Positions 32,669 through 42,466 are shown, counted from the stretch's first letter. The stretch is 64,000 nt of DNA from Paracoccus sp. MKU1 (GCF_001447385.1 NZ_LLWQ01000215.1:62001-126000); one strand, 5' to 3'. Numbers and translations: made by a program. The notes: generated from the sequence alone by a model not told the origin.

Positions 32669-33874
32669 TTGGCTTTATTGCGGTCCTGGGTGGAAAGCGC
32701 CAACACGGCGGACTGCCCCTTTCCCCTGAACAACCTGCCCTATGGCGTGTTCTCGACCGCCGGCGCGGCGCCGCGCTGCGGGGCGGCCATCGGCGAGATG
32801 ATCGTCGATCTGGCGGAATGCGAGGCCCGCGGGCTGCTGGATGCGGGCGGGGCCTTCTCGCAGCCGCGGCTCAACGATTTCATCGCGCTGGGACGGGCGA
32901 AATGGGACGAGGTGCGGTCGCGGCTGACCGCGCTGCTGGCGGAAGGCGCAAGCGCAGACGCCCCGCTGGTCGCCATGGCCGGGGCGGAGCTGCACCTGCC
33001 GATCCGGGTGACCGAATACACCGATTTCTATGCGTCGAGGAATCATGCCTTCAATGTCGGCGTGCTGTTTCGCGGCCCCGAGAACGCGCTGCCGCCGCAA
33101 TGGACGCATATGCCCATCGGCTATAACGGCCGGGCGTCGTCGGTGGTCGTGTCCGGCACGCCGATCCGCCGTCCGATGGGGCAGGTCCGGGGCGAGGCCG
33201 GGCCGGAATGGGTGCCCTGCCGCCGGCTGGACCTGGAGCTGGAACTGGGCGCCATCGTCGGCGCCGACAGCCGCATGGGCGAGCGGGTCGGCGTCGAGGA
33301 TGCCGAGGCGATGATCTTCGGCTATGTGCTGCTGAACGACTGGTCGGCGCGCGACATCCAGGCCTGGGAATACCAGCCGCTGGGCCCGTTCCAGTCCAAG
33401 GCGCTCGGCACCACCATCGGCGCCTGGGTGGTGACCCAAGCGGCGCTGGAGCCGTTCCGCTGCGCGGGCGCCGAGCGGGCGAACCCGCTGCTGCCCTATC
33501 TGCACGAGCGGCGGCCGGGGCTTTACGACCTGGAGATCGGCTGGACCATGAACGGCCAGGTCATGGGGCGGACGAATTACAACGTCATGTATTACTCCAG
33601 CGCCCAGCAACTGGCGCATCACAGCAGTTCCGGCTGCCCGATGCGGGTCGGCGACCTGCTGGGCTCGGGCACCATCTCGGGGCCGGGCCGCGACCAGACC
33701 GGGGCGCTTCTGGAGATGACCCAGGGCGGCAAGGTGCCGGTCACGGTCAATGGCGCGTCCCGCACCTTCATCGAGGATGGCGACGAGATCGGGCTGTTCG
33801 CGCAGGCGCAAGGCGAGGGCTATCGCATCGGCTTCGGCCCCTGCCTGGGCCGCATCCTGCCGGCCCAGCCATGA
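32669..33874 (+). CDS. fahA: Fumarylacetoacetase
   Basis: Hydrolyses fumarylacetoacetate to fumarate and acetoacetate, the last step of the homogentisate pathway. Seen: NNLPYGVFS and IGEMIVDLAECEARG in the N-terminal domain, DFYASRNHAFNVG, then the metal-binding core ELELGAIVG, GYVLLNDWSARDIQAWEYQPLGPFQ-type stretch and LLGSGTISGP. It starts with TTG at 32669, chosen because AAGGAGG lies 6 nt upstream, giving 401 residues. It overlaps maiA as ATGA. Confidence 0.95.
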   Translation: MALLRSWVESANTADCPFPLNNLPYGVFSTAGAAPRCGAAIGEMIVDLAECEARGLLDAGGAFSQPRLNDFIALGRAKWDEVRSRLTALLAEGASADAPLVAMAGAELHLPIRVTEYTDFYASRNHAFNVGVLFRGPENALPPQWTHMPIGYNGRASSVVVSGTPIRRPMGQVRGEAGPEWVPCRRLDLELELGAIVGADSRMGERVGVEDAEAMIFGYVLLNDWSARDIQAWEYQPLGPFQSKALGTTIGAWVVTQAALEPFRCAGAERANPLLPYLHERRPGLYDLEIGWTMNGQVMGRTNYNVMYYSSAQQLAHHSSSGCPMRVGDLLGSGTISGPGRDQTGALLEMTQGGKVPVTVNGASRTFIEDGDEIGLFAQAQGEGYRIGFGPCLGRILPAQP

Positions 33875-34542
33875 GCGCGGCCATGGCCGCAGCGGGCGGC
33901 GTCGTGCTGCACGATTACTGGCGCTCCTCGGCCTCCTATCGGGTGCGGATCGCGCTGGCGCTGAAGGGCATCGCCTATCGGCGGGTGGCGGTGGATCTGG
34001 TCGCGGGCGAACAGCGCGGCGCGGCGAACCTGCGCGTCAACCCGCAAGGCCTGGTGCCGGCGCTGGAGATCGACGGCCGGGTGCTGACCCAGTCGCTGGC
34101 GATCCTGGAATATCTGGAGGAGACCCGGCCCCAGCCGGCGCTGCTGCCCGCCGATTCCGCAGCCCGCGCCCATGTCCGGGCGCTGGCCCTGGCCGTGGCC
34201 TGCGAGATCCATCCGCTCTCGAACCTGCGGGTGCTGGACCGGGTCGAGGCGCTGGCCGGGGCCGAGGCGCGCGCCGCCTGGAACCGCGAGAACATCTCTG
34301 CCGGGCTGGCGGCCATCGAGGCGCTGCTGGACCATCCGGGCTTTGCCGGCCGCTTCTGCCATGGCGACCGGCCCGGCATGGCCGATTGCGTGCTGATCCC
34401 GCAGCTTTACAATGCCAGCCGCTGGGGGGTGGAGTTTCAGGATCTAGCTCGCGTTTCGGCGGTGGCGCGCGCCTGCCGCGACCTGCCCGCCTTTCGCGCC
34501 GCGCTGCCCGAGACCGTCGCGCCAGAGCCGGCCCGGGGCTGA
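33871..34542 (+). CDS. maiA: Maleylacetoacetate isomerase (zeta GST)
   Basis: Glutathione-dependent isomerase of 223 residues converting maleylacetoacetate to fumarylacetoacetate. It has a thioredoxin-fold N-terminus with the active-site serines in WRSSASYRVRIAL, the glutathione-binding NPQGLVPAL and LTQSLAILEYL, and a helical C-terminal domain with CEIHPLSNLRVL and DRPGMADCVLIPQL. It is the third gene of the hmg operon. The order hmgA-fahA-maiA is a common bacterial arrangement. Confidence 0.93.
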   Translation: MSAAMAAAGGVVLHDYWRSSASYRVRIALALKGIAYRRVAVDLVAGEQRGAANLRVNPQGLVPALEIDGRVLTQSLAILEYLEETRPQPALLPADSAARAHVRALALAVACEIHPLSNLRVLDRVEALAGAEARAAWNRENISAGLAAIEALLDHPGFAGRFCHGDRPGMADCVLIPQLYNASRWGVEFQDLARVSAVARACRDLPAFRAALPETVAPEPARG

Positions 34543-34684
34543 CTGCGGCGACCGGTCGCGGCCGCAGCCGGGGCATTGCCGGCCCGGGTGTTGATCGGCG
34601 CGGCGCGGTCGGGCAACATCGGCGGACCCCGCGCGCCCCGCCAGCCGATCGGGTCTGCCTGCCGGGCACCGCCACGGAGATGAC

Positions 34685-36517
34685 ATGGAGAAAAGGACCG
34701 AGTTCCACATCTGGTATTGGATCCTGGCCTTTCTGGCCGTGATCCTGATCCAGGACCTGGTGTCCGGTGCGCGCGACATCGCGCCGATCAGCTACAGCCA
34801 GTTCGAGACCTATCTGGAACAGGGCCGCATCTCGTCGGTGGCGGTGGGCGGCGACCGGATCACCGGCAGCTTCAGCACGCCGGTCGATGGCCGCAGCCAG
34901 TTCGTGACCACCCTGGTCGATCCGGCGGTCCTGGCGCGCATCGACCAGGCCGGGGTCGAGATCAGCGGCGTGCCGCAGAACACCTGGCTCGGCACGCTGC
35001 TGTCCTGGGTGGTGCCGGTGGTGCTGTTCCTGGCGCTGTGGATGTTCGTGTTCCGCAAGTTTGCCGAGCGCCAGGGCCTGGGTGGCTTCATGCAGGTCGG
35101 CAAGAGCCGGGCCAAGGTCTATATGGAAAAGGAAACCGGCGTGACCTTTGCCGATGTGGCCGGGGTGGACGAGGCCAAGGCCGAGCTTGAGGAGATCATC
35201 GCCTTCCTGCGCGACCCCGAGGGCTATGGCCGCCTTGGCGCGCGCATTCCCAAGGGCGTGCTGCTGGTCGGCCCGCCCGGCACCGGCAAGACGCTGCTGG
35301 CGCGGGCCGTGGCGGGCGAGGCCGGCGTGACCTTCCTGTCGATCTCGGGCTCGGAATTCGTCGAGCTGTTCGTCGGCGTCGGCGCCGCCCGGGTGCGCGA
35401 CCTGTTCGAGCAGGCCCGCAAGAGCGCCCCGGCCATCATCTTCATCGACGAGCTTGATGCGCTTGGCCGCGCCCGCAACTCGGGCCAGTTCACCGGCGGC
35501 AATGACGAGCGCGAGCAGACGCTGAACCAGCTGCTGTCCGAGCTGGACGGCTTCGACCCTTCGTCGGGCGTGGTGCTGCTGGCCGCGACCAACCGGCCCG
35601 AAATCCTGGACCCCGCGCTGTTGCGCGCCGGCCGCTTCGACCGGCAGGTGCTGGTGGACAAGCCCGACAAGAAGGGCCGCATCGACATCCTGAAGGTGCA
35701 TATGAAAAAGGTGCGGCTGGCCCCGGATGTCGCGATCGAGCAGGTGGCGGCTCTGACCCCGGGCTTTTCCGGCGCCGACCTGGCCAATCTGGTGAACGAG
35801 GCGGCGCTGCTGGCCACCCGGCGCAGCGCCGATTCCGTCGCCATGGCCGATTTCAACCATGCGGTCGAGCGCATCGTCGCCGGGCTGGAAAAGCGCAACC
35901 GCCTGCTGAACCCGCGCGAGCGCGAGATCGTCGCCAGCCATGAAATGGGCCATGCGCTGGTCGCCATGGCGCTGCCCGGCATCGACGTGGTGCACAAGGT
36001 CTCGATCATCCCGCGCGGCATCGGCGCGCTCGGCTATACCATCCAGCGCCCGACCGAGGACCGTTTCCTGATGACCCGCGAGGAGCTGGAAAACAAGATC
36101 GCCGTGCTGCTGGGCGGGCGGGCGGCGGAAAGCATCGTCTTCGGCCATCTCTCGACCGGCGCGGCCGACGATCTGGTCAAGGCCACCGACATCGCCCGCG
36201 CCATGGTCACCCGCTATGGCATGGACCGCGACCTGGGCCATGTCAGCTATGACAGCGACCGCCCCGGCTTTCTGGGCGCGAACGAGCAGGCCACATGGCT
36301 GAGCCGGCGCTATTCCGAGGCCACGGCGCAAAGGATCGACGCGGCGGTGAAGCGGATCACCGACGAGATCTTCGCCCGCACCGTGGCGCTGCTGGAGGCC
36401 AATCGCGAGTTGCTGGAGCAATCCGCGCGCGCCTTGCTGGAGCGCGAGACGCTGGAGGATGCCGAGCTGCGCGCCTTTGCGGCAAGGGTGCGGCCGCCAG
36501 CCCCGGCCGCCGCCTGA
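34685..36517 (+). CDS. ftsH: ATP-dependent zinc metalloprotease FtsH
   Basis: Membrane-bound AAA+ protease of 610 residues. It has two helices (about 10-27 and 105-122) around a periplasmic domain, Walker A GPPGTGKT (196-203), Walker [10 protein letters not shown] (251-259), the second region of homology with [19 protein letters not shown] and the zinc site HEMGH (419-423). Sequence and context (beside sugar-phosphate genes, not folK or tilS) suggest a second, accessory FtsH rather than the housekeeping copy. The 142 nt upstream contains a GC-rich inverted repeat but no clear promoter. Confidence 0.92.
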   Translation: MEKRTEFHIWYWILAFLAVILIQDLVSGARDIAPISYSQFETYLEQGRISSVAVGGDRITGSFSTPVDGRSQFVTTLVDPAVLARIDQAGVEISGVPQNTWLGTLLSWVVPVVLFLALWMFVFRKFAERQGLGGFMQVGKSRAKVYMEKETGVTFADVAGVDEAKAELEEIIAFLRDPEGYGRLGARIPKGVLLVGPPGTGKTLLARAVAGEAGVTFLSISGSEFVELFVGVGAARVRDLFEQARKSAPAIIFIDELDALGRARNSGQFTGGNDEREQTLNQLLSELDGFDPSSGVVLLAATNRPEILDPALLRAGRFDRQVLVDKPDKKGRIDILKVHMKKVRLAPDVAIEQVAALTPGFSGADLANLVNEAALLATRRSADSVAMADFNHAVERIVAGLEKRNRLLNPREREIVASHEMGHALVAMALPGIDVVHKVSIIPRGIGALGYTIQRPTEDRFLMTREELENKIAVLLGGRAAESIVFGHLSTGAADDLVKATDIARAMVTRYGMDRDLGHVSYDSDRPGFLGANEQATWLSRRYSEATAQRIDAAVKRITDEIFARTVALLEANRELLEQSARALLERETLEDAELRAFAARVRPPAPAAA

Positions 36518-36532
36518 TGCGGCTGCGGCGGT

Positions 36533-38032
36533 TCAGCCGAGCTGGGCCGCCATCTCCCGCACCCGGGCCAGCGCCTTTCCGTTCAGGATCCGGGCGGTTT
36601 CCTCGGTTTCGGCCTCGGTATAAAGCCGCAGCTCCGGCGCGTTGCCCGAGGGGCGCAGGTGGATGATCGCGCCGTCCTCGAAGGTCATGCGCAGCCCGTC
36701 GGTCTGGTCGATCTGCCGCAGCCTGCCGGCCAGCGCCGCGAATTGCGCCTCGATCCGCGCGGTCCGTTCCGCTTCGCCGCCCGCGGTCAGCCAGGCCAGG
36801 ATCGCCTGGGAATCCCGGGTCGGGAAATCCTTCAGCCGGTCGCTGAAGGTCACGCGTTGCGGCAGGTCGGCGCAAAGCTCGGCCAGCGGCCGCGCCTTGG
36901 CCGCCGCCAGCACCGCGACCACCGGCAGGACCGCATCGCGCGTCGGCAGGGCCGAAAGCCGGCGCCCGTCCCGCGCGATCTCGCTGCCCAGCAGGAAGCC
37001 GCCATTCGCCTCGTAGCCGCAGACGGGGCCGAGGGTCTCGCACGCTGCCTCGTCCATGGCGGCGATGACATAGGGCGAGCCGATGCGGGTGCGGATGGTG
37101 CGGGCGAAGGCATCGCTCAGCTCCAGCGCGGTATTGCTGCTGACCGGGGTGACGACGCATTCCGCGCCCAGCTCGCGGGCGCAGATCAGCCCCAGGATGT
37201 CGCCGCGCAGCCATTCGCCGCGGTGATCGGCCAGAAGCGGACGGTCGGAATCGCCGTCGGTCGAGATGATGGCGTCCAGCCGCTGCTCGGCGGCCCAGCC
37301 GCGCGCCAGCTCGATGTCCTCGGGCCGCAGCGCCTCGGTATCGACGGGGATGAAGCGGTCCGAGCGGCCGAGCGGCAGCACCTCGGCGCCAAGTGCGCGC
37401 AGGATGCGGGCGATGAGGTCGCGGCCGACGGCGGAATGCTGGTAAAGGCCCAGCACCAGCCCCGAAAGCGCGTCCTTGCCGAAGAAATCCAGATAGCGCC
37501 GCAGATAGCCCTCCTCGATGTCTTGCGGCTCGGGCAGGGGGGCGGCATCGACCAGCCCGCCGTCTGGGCCGAAACGGGCGGGGTCCAGCGCCAGCGCCTG
37601 CCGGGTCATGCCGGCCTCGTCGGGTTTCAGGATCTCGCCCCCGGGGCGGTGGAACTTGATGCCGTTGCGGTCGTCGGGAATATGGCTGCCGGTGACCATC
37701 AGCGAGGGGATGCGCCGGCCGAAGGCGTAATGCGCCAGCGCGGGGGTGGGCACATGGCCGCAGAACAGCGGCCGGCCGCCCGCGTCGCGGATCGCCTGGG
37801 CGCAGGCCCGCAGGATGCGCGGGGTCGAGGGGCGCAGGTCGCCGGCCAGCGCCACCTCGGTCCCCGGGGCGAATGCGCCGATCTCGCGCAGGTGGTGCAG
37901 GAAGCCCTGGACATAGCCATAGGCCACCCGGTCGGTCAGCGCGCTGACCAGCCCGCGCGCGCCGCTGGTGCCGAAGGCGACGCCGCTTTCCGCAATCAGG
38001 TCGCTGACGGTGAAGGGTCCTGTCTCGGTCAT
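36533..38032 (-). CDS. Phosphomannomutase / phosphoglucomutase family protein
   Basis: Phosphohexomutase of about 499 residues interconverting hexose 1- and 6-phosphates. All four active-site loops are seen: phosphoserine loop TGSHIPDDRNGIKF, metal loop STDGDSDRPL, sugar loop GYEANGGF and phosphate loop RPSGNAPELRLY. SHIP and DGDSDRP are variants found in a ManB/CpsG-like subgroup. ATG at 38032 is preferred because it begins shortly before conserved sequence; ATG at 38065 is possible, and neither has a good ribosome site. Next gene upstream is an isomerase-like protein, so the pair may act on mannose or fructose phosphates. Confidence 0.88.
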   Translation of the reverse strand: MTETGPFTVSDLIAESGVAFGTSGARGLVSALTDRVAYGYVQGFLHHLREIGAFAPGTEVALAGDLRPSTPRILRACAQAIRDAGGRPLFCGHVPTPALAHYAFGRRIPSLMVTGSHIPDDRNGIKFHRPGGEILKPDEAGMTRQALALDPARFGPDGGLVDAAPLPEPQDIEEGYLRRYLDFFGKDALSGLVLGLYQHSAVGRDLIARILRALGAEVLPLGRSDRFIPVDTEALRPEDIELARGWAAEQRLDAIISTDGDSDRPLLADHRGEWLRGDILGLICARELGAECVVTPVSSNTALELSDAFARTIRTRIGSPYVIAAMDEAACETLGPVCGYEANGGFLLGSEIARDGRRLSALPTRDAVLPVVAVLAAAKARPLAELCADLPQRVTFSDRLKDFPTRDSQAILAWLTAGGEAERTARIEAQFAALAGRLRQIDQTDGLRMTFEDGAIIHLRPSGNAPELRLYTEAETEETARILNGKALARVREMAAQLG

Positions 38033-38336
38033 GGTCGAAGCTCGCGGTTTGGGAAAGGCGATCATGCAAGGGCGGCGCGGCGTTCGTCCAGTGCCGGCGT
38101 GACTTTCGACGATGCCATGGGCCGGGAATGGCTGGACCGGCTCCGGAACGGGCTTGGCCGATCCGGGGGCCAAGCCTTTCGTCCCTGCGTCAAGCGCTGC
38201 ACGCGTTTTCAGGATGGGCGGCCGCGGCGGGAAACGGCGCGGATCCGCCCGGTCCCTCGTCGTGCGGGATCAGGCCGGGTTTCCGCCAAGGCAAGGTCGA
38301 GCGGCCCTTGGGTGCCCGGCAAGGTGGGCGGGGTGC
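38033..38336. other. 304-nt gap without a recognisable gene
   Basis: GC-rich spacer between two minus-strand genes. Open frames on both strands give only low-complexity Arg/Gly/Ala peptides. No hairpin with T-tract, FNR box or repeat stands out. It may hold the phosphomannomutase promoter. Confidence 0.5.
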
Positions 38337-39173
38337 TCATTGCCTGGTCCGGCAGCCCTCGGCGTCCTCCCCGGCGGGCTCGACTGCCTCGGCCAGGATC
38401 ATCACCGTCGGCTCGATCGCCCGCGCCGGCAGCGGGCCGTTGAGCTGCCAGCATTGGTGGCGCTGATAGGGCTGGTTGCCGAGGGTGCCGCTGCCCTCGA
38501 CGATGGCGATGCAGGCACGGCGGTCCATCAGCATCACCCGCTGCTCGGGGCCGATCATTTCCTGGGCGATGCGGAAGGGGGCGTGCTCGCTCGGCAGGGG
38601 CTGGATCGGCCGGGGGTCCAGGATCGCCTCGTGCAGGGCCGGATCCGGCCCCTGCGGCCCATCATGGCCGCAAAGCTGCCGGGCCGCCTCGCCGGTCTCC
38701 CGCAGTTCGACCACGGTCAGGCCGGGGCCGAGCGCATGGAGGGTGCCGGCCTCGACGAAGAACATGTCGCCCATGGCGGGTTCGATCCGGCGCAGCATCC
38801 CGGGCAGGCTGCCATCCCGGGCGGCGCGGGCGATCTCCTCGGGCTCGGCGGATCGCTTCAGTCCAAGCTGCAACCAGGCGCCGGGCCGGGCATCGGCGAC
38901 ATACCACCATTTGTGATTGCGCCCCGGACCGCGCTGCGGGTGGAACCGGACCGAAAGCGGCCCACTGGTCTGGAGCCATTTCACCACGAGCCCGTCCTCG
39001 GCGGCATCGAAAACCATCTCGCCCAGCGGCTGCATCGCGGCCGGGGCCGGGATGCCGTCATGGCGCCCCCAGGGTCGGGATCGGTATTGCGGCGCCAGGG
39101 GTTCGGCGCGGAAGGGGCTGGCGGGGGTGGCGGGTTGGAGATCTGTCCGCGGTTTTTGCGTCTCGATCAGCAT
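38337..39173 (-). CDS. Class I mannose-6-phosphate isomerase-like cupin
   Basis: A 278-residue cupin related to type I phosphomannose isomerases, which convert fructose-6-P and mannose-6-P. Seen: RPWGRHDG near the start, VKWLQTSGPLSVRFHP, NHKWWYVADARPGAWLQLGLK-type strand and GDMFFVEAGTLHALGPGL, which hold the zinc-binding His/Glu positions. It is shorter than E. coli ManA (about 390) but similar to compact homologues. Placed upstream of the mutase on the same strand, separated by 304 nt. GDP-mannose or an exopolysaccharide precursor is a likely end product, but no polymerase or export genes are nearby. Confidence 0.8.
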   Translation of the reverse strand: MLIETQKPRTDLQPATPASPFRAEPLAPQYRSRPWGRHDGIPAPAAMQPLGEMVFDAAEDGLVVKWLQTSGPLSVRFHPQRGPGRNHKWWYVADARPGAWLQLGLKRSAEPEEIARAARDGSLPGMLRRIEPAMGDMFFVEAGTLHALGPGLTVVELRETGEAARQLCGHDGPQGPDPALHEAILDPRPIQPLPSEHAPFRIAQEMIGPEQRVMLMDRRACIAIVEGSGTLGNQPYQRHQCWQLNGPLPARAIEPTVMILAEAVEPAGEDAEGCRTRQ

Positions 39174-39346
39174 CGGCTCGGCGTCCCAAACGGATGATGG
39201 TTGTTGACGAAGGGTGAAAAGCTTGGAATCGCTGGAAAATACCGGCGATCAGGCTTCATCTGGGAAAGCGCGCGCCGGGTTTCAAGAGGGGCCGCGGGGC
39301 TTTTGCGGCGCTGGTCAGCCGCCGGAGCCGGTGGCAGAATGCGCCG

Positions 39347-40615
39347 ATGCATCAGGATCAGGTTCTCAGCCGTCTTGCCGTGTCGCTGGCCATCGGCCTG
39401 CTGGTCGGACTGGAGCGCGGCTGGCGCACCCGGGCCGAGCGCGACCATCAGCGCGCCGCCGGCCTGCGGACCTTTGCGCTGGCCGGGCTGACCGGCGGGG
39501 CGACCGGGGTGCTGGCGCTGGATTTCGGCGGCCTGGTGATCGGCATCGTGTTCTGCGGCTTCGCGCTGGTCTTCGCCGCCTTCCAGTGGCTGGAATCGCG
39601 GCTCGACCGGAATGTCAGCGCCACTTCGGCGGTGGCGGGGATGCTGGTCTTTCTGCTGGGCGCGCTGGCCGTCACCGGGCCGCTGGTCCCCGCCGTCGCC
39701 GCCGCCGTGGCGATGACGCTGCTGCTGGCGGCGCGCGAGCACCTGCACCGCTGGGTGGCGGCGCTGAGCTGGGCCGAGATCCGGGCGATCCTGACGCTGG
39801 CGGCGATGTCCTTTCTGCTGCTGCCGGTCATCCCCGACCGCAGCATCGACCCCTGGGGCGCGGTCAACCTGCGCGAGATCTGGCTGCTGGCAATCCTGAT
39901 CGCGGGGATTTCCTTTGCCGGCTATGTCGCGGTCAGGGCCTTCGGCGACCGGCTGGGGATCGTGGTGATGGCGGCGGCCGGCGGGCTGGCCTCCTCGACC
40001 GCGACCACGCTGGCCTTTGCCCGGCTGGGCAAGGCCGAGCCCGGCGCCGCGCGGCTGCTGACCGCGGGCATCCTGATTTCCGGCATCGTCATGCTGGTTC
40101 GCGTGGGCGTCGTTACCGTGGGGCTGAACCGGGCGCTGCTGGGGCATCTGGTCCTGCCGCTGGCGGCCGGGGCGGCGGTGATGGCCGGCGCGGCCGCCAT
40201 CCTGCTGCACCGGCGACCGGCGCAGCCCGGTCCCGTGCTGCCGATCAACAACCCGCTGGCGGTGGGCACGGCGCTGAAGATCGCCGGCTTCATCGCCGCC
40301 GTGCTGCTGGCGGCCGAGATCCTGCGCCGGCAATATGGCGATGTCGGCGTGCTGATCATCGCCGCGATCTCGGGCATCGCCGATGTGGATGCGGTGTCGA
40401 TCTCGATGGCGCGGCTGGGCGGCAGCGATCTGGCCATCGCCATGGCGGCGCGGGCCATCCTGGTGGCGGTGGGGGTGAACACCGTTTCCAAGGCGGTGCT
40501 TGCCGGCCTGGTCGGCGGCCGGCGGATCGGGCTTACCGTCGCCGGGATCAGCGCGCTGGCGCTTGCCGCCGGGCTGGCGGCGATCTGGGCGCAGGCGGCG
40601 CTGGAGCGGGGATGA
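39347..40615 (+). CDS. MgtC/SapB N-terminal plus DUF4010 membrane protein
   Basis: A 422-residue inner-membrane protein. The first ~135 residues are the MgtC fold (RLAVSLAIGLLVGLERGW, AGLRTFALAGLTGG), the remainder is DUF4010 with eight or so helices (AAAGGLASSTATTLAFARLG, NNPLAVGTALKIAGF, ISGIADVDAVSISMARL). This architecture is widespread but uncharacterised; a role in ion or membrane homeostasis is guessed from MgtC. ATG at 39347 has no strong ribosome site. It is convergent with the next MarR gene, leaving 9 nt. Confidence 0.85.
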   Translation: MHQDQVLSRLAVSLAIGLLVGLERGWRTRAERDHQRAAGLRTFALAGLTGGATGVLALDFGGLVIGIVFCGFALVFAAFQWLESRLDRNVSATSAVAGMLVFLLGALAVTGPLVPAVAAAVAMTLLLAAREHLHRWVAALSWAEIRAILTLAAMSFLLLPVIPDRSIDPWGAVNLREIWLLAILIAGISFAGYVAVRAFGDRLGIVVMAAAGGLASSTATTLAFARLGKAEPGAARLLTAGILISGIVMLVRVGVVTVGLNRALLGHLVLPLAAGAAVMAGAAAILLHRRPAQPGPVLPINNPLAVGTALKIAGFIAAVLLAAEILRRQYGDVGVLIIAAISGIADVDAVSISMARLGGSDLAIAMAARAILVAVGVNTVSKAVLAGLVGGRRIGLTVAGISALALAAGLAAIWAQAALERG

Positions 40616-40624
40616 GCGCCGCCC

Positions 40625-41149
40625 CTAGCCCGGGCCGGGACCGTCGAAATCGATGCTGTCGAAGATCCGCGTGACCTTTTGCACATAGTCCGGGCTGTCC
40701 AGCCAGTCGGCCAGCTTGTCCATGGTGGCGATGAAGGCCTGCACCTCGGCCTGCGAGAGCGGCTCGAACACCGCCTCCAGCGCGCGGGCGGAGAGCAGGT
40801 CGGCGCGGTCGCGCACCCTCTGCCCGGCCTCGGTCACGAACAGGCCGAAGCGGCGGGCGTCGGCATCGTCGTTGCGCCGCTCGACATGGCCGCCGCGCAC
40901 CAGGTTCTGGATCAGCCGCGATACCAGGCTGCGCTCCAGCCCGGTCATCACCGTCAGTTCGGCAAAGGTCGTACCGGGATTGTCGCCGATCAGCCGCAGC
41001 ACCCGGATCGTGCGCACGTCCAGCCCGACCAGAGCGATGAAACGATCCTCGACCGAGCGGATCGATTCGGTCGCCAGCAGGTTCAGCTTGTAGATCGCAT
41101 TGCCCTGACGAAAGCTTCTCGACCAGGTTTTTCCCATGTTTCCGCCCAT
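40625..41149 (-). CDS. MarR-family regulator of the amidohydrolase locus
   Basis: Winged-helix regulator of 174 residues with VRTIRVLRLIGDNPGTTFAE, recognition helix GLERSLVSRLIQNLVRGGHV and wing RRNDDADARRFGLFV. ATG at 41149 follows AAGGA; the next ATG at 41137 is possible. It is divergent from the M20 amidohydrolase. A near-palindrome in the shared region (41195-41218) recurs almost unchanged between the aminotransferase and the ABC importer 5 kb away, so it probably controls both operon sets. Confidence 0.87.
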   Translation of the reverse strand: MGGNMGKTWSRSFRQGNAIYKLNLLATESIRSVEDRFIALVGLDVRTIRVLRLIGDNPGTTFAELTVMTGLERSLVSRLIQNLVRGGHVERRNDDADARRFGLFVTEAGQRVRDRADLLSARALEAVFEPLSQAEVQAFIATMDKLADWLDSPDYVQKVTRIFDSIDFDGPGPG

Positions 41150-41194
41150 TTGTCCGTCCTTGGCCAAGAACATAGCAAAGGTGAAATAATTCCT

Positions 41195-41218
41195 TTGCGC
41201 AATGGTCTCATTATGCAA
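41195..41218. promoter_or_regulatory. MarR-type operator, copy 1
   Basis: Arms TTGCGCAATG (41195-41204) and CATTATGCAA (41209-41218) flank GTCT, with two arm mismatches. A near-copy lies at 46190-46214 with the same TTGC...GTCT...TTATGCAA frame. It is in an AT-rich stretch between the divergent MarR and M20 genes. Confidence 0.65.
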
Positions 41219-41264
41219 CAATTGTATATCAAGACAGACAGGCGTGATTCGCAGGGAGGGAAGC

Positions 41265-42428
41265 ATGGGTCTGGTCGAGGATATCGTCGCGCAGGAAAGC
41301 ACCTTCGTCGGCTGGCGCCGTGCGATGCACGAAAATCCCGGAATCGGCTTTCAGGAAACCTTTGCCGCCGAACTGGTCGCGCGCAGCCTGCGCGATTTCG
41401 GCTTTGACGAGGTGCATGCCGGCATCGGCGGCACCGGCGTGGTGGGGGTGCTGCGCGGCAAGCGGGAATCGAACCGCGCCATCGGCCTGCGGGCGGACAT
41501 GGACGCGCTGCCGATCCAGGAGGAGACCGGCAAGCCCTATGCCTCGAAGGTTCCGGGCGTGATGCATGCCTGCGGCCATGACGGCCATACCGCGACGCTG
41601 CTGGCCGCGGCCTGGCATCTGGCGCGGACCCGCGATTTCGCCGGCACCGTGCATTTCATCTTCCAGCCCGCCGAGGAGGGGCTGGGCGGTGCGCTGGCGA
41701 TGATCCGCGACGGGCTGCTGGAGCGTTTTCCCTGCGACCGGCTATACGCCTATCACAATTTCCCCGGCATGGAGCAGGGCCATATCTACAGCAACACCGG
41801 CCGGGCCATGGCGGGATGCAGCTTCTTCACCATCCGGGTGCAGGGGCGCGGTGGCCATGCGGCGCTGCCGCAGACCACCATCGACGCGGCGCAGATCGCC
41901 GCCAATCTGGTGGTGACGGCGCAAAGCGTCGTGGCGCGCAACCTCGATCCGCTGGAAACCGGCATCCTGTCCTTTACCGATGTCTATGCCGGCACCAACA
42001 GCCATAACGTGATCCCCGACAAGGCCACGCTCAAGGGCTGCCTGCGCTATTTCGACAAGGCGGTCGGCGCGCTGATGAAGCGGCGGCTGGATGAGGTCGC
42101 CCAAGGCGTCGCCGCGACCTATGGCGGCGAGGCGAGCGTGGAATATGACGACAATTTCGTGCCGCTGGTCAACGATGCCGAGGCGACACGGGTGGCGCTG
42201 GCCGTGGCCGCGCAGGTGGTCGGGCCGCAGCGGGTGCATGCCGATGCGCCGCCGCTGACCGGCAGCGAGGATTTCGCCTTCATGACCGAGCGCGTGCCGG
42301 GCAGCTATGTCCTGGTCGGCGCCGGCCCCGGCGCCATGCCGCACAATCCCGGCTATGACTTCAACGATGCGATCCTGACGGTGGCGGCCAGCTATTTCTG
42401 CCGCCTGGTCGAAACCGAACTGGCCTGA
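41265..42428 (+). CDS. M20-family amidohydrolase (N-acyl amino acid hydrolase)
   Basis: Cytoplasmic metal-dependent aminoacylase or hippurate-hydrolase-type enzyme of 387 residues. Metal and catalytic positions are seen in LRADMDALPIQEETG, MHACGHDGHTA (His101, Cys103, His105), FQPAEEG (Glu137-Glu138) and the C-terminal SEDFAFM. The dimerisation domain includes GRGGHAALPQTTIDA. ATG at 41265 follows GGGAGGG. It is followed by two membrane proteins that may import its substrate. It probably splits an N-acyl amino acid, giving the free amino acid to the catabolic genes further right. Confidence 0.9.
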   Translation: MGLVEDIVAQESTFVGWRRAMHENPGIGFQETFAAELVARSLRDFGFDEVHAGIGGTGVVGVLRGKRESNRAIGLRADMDALPIQEETGKPYASKVPGVMHACGHDGHTATLLAAAWHLARTRDFAGTVHFIFQPAEEGLGGALAMIRDGLLERFPCDRLYAYHNFPGMEQGHIYSNTGRAMAGCSFFTIRVQGRGGHAALPQTTIDAAQIAANLVVTAQSVVARNLDPLETGILSFTDVYAGTNSHNVIPDKATLKGCLRYFDKAVGALMKRRLDEVAQGVAATYGGEASVEYDDNFVPLVNDAEATRVALAVAAQVVGPQRVHADAPPLTGSEDFAFMTERVPGSYVLVGAGPGAMPHNPGYDFNDAILTVAASYFCRLVETELA

Positions 42429-42466
42429 GCGCCCCCTGCCCGGCAGGGCCTGCAAGGATTACCCGC

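Noticed and set aside
34543..34567. Terminator hairpin after maiA (CTGCGGC...GCCGCAG)
   Set aside because: Short arms in very GC-rich DNA and no T-tract. Not distinguishable from chance.
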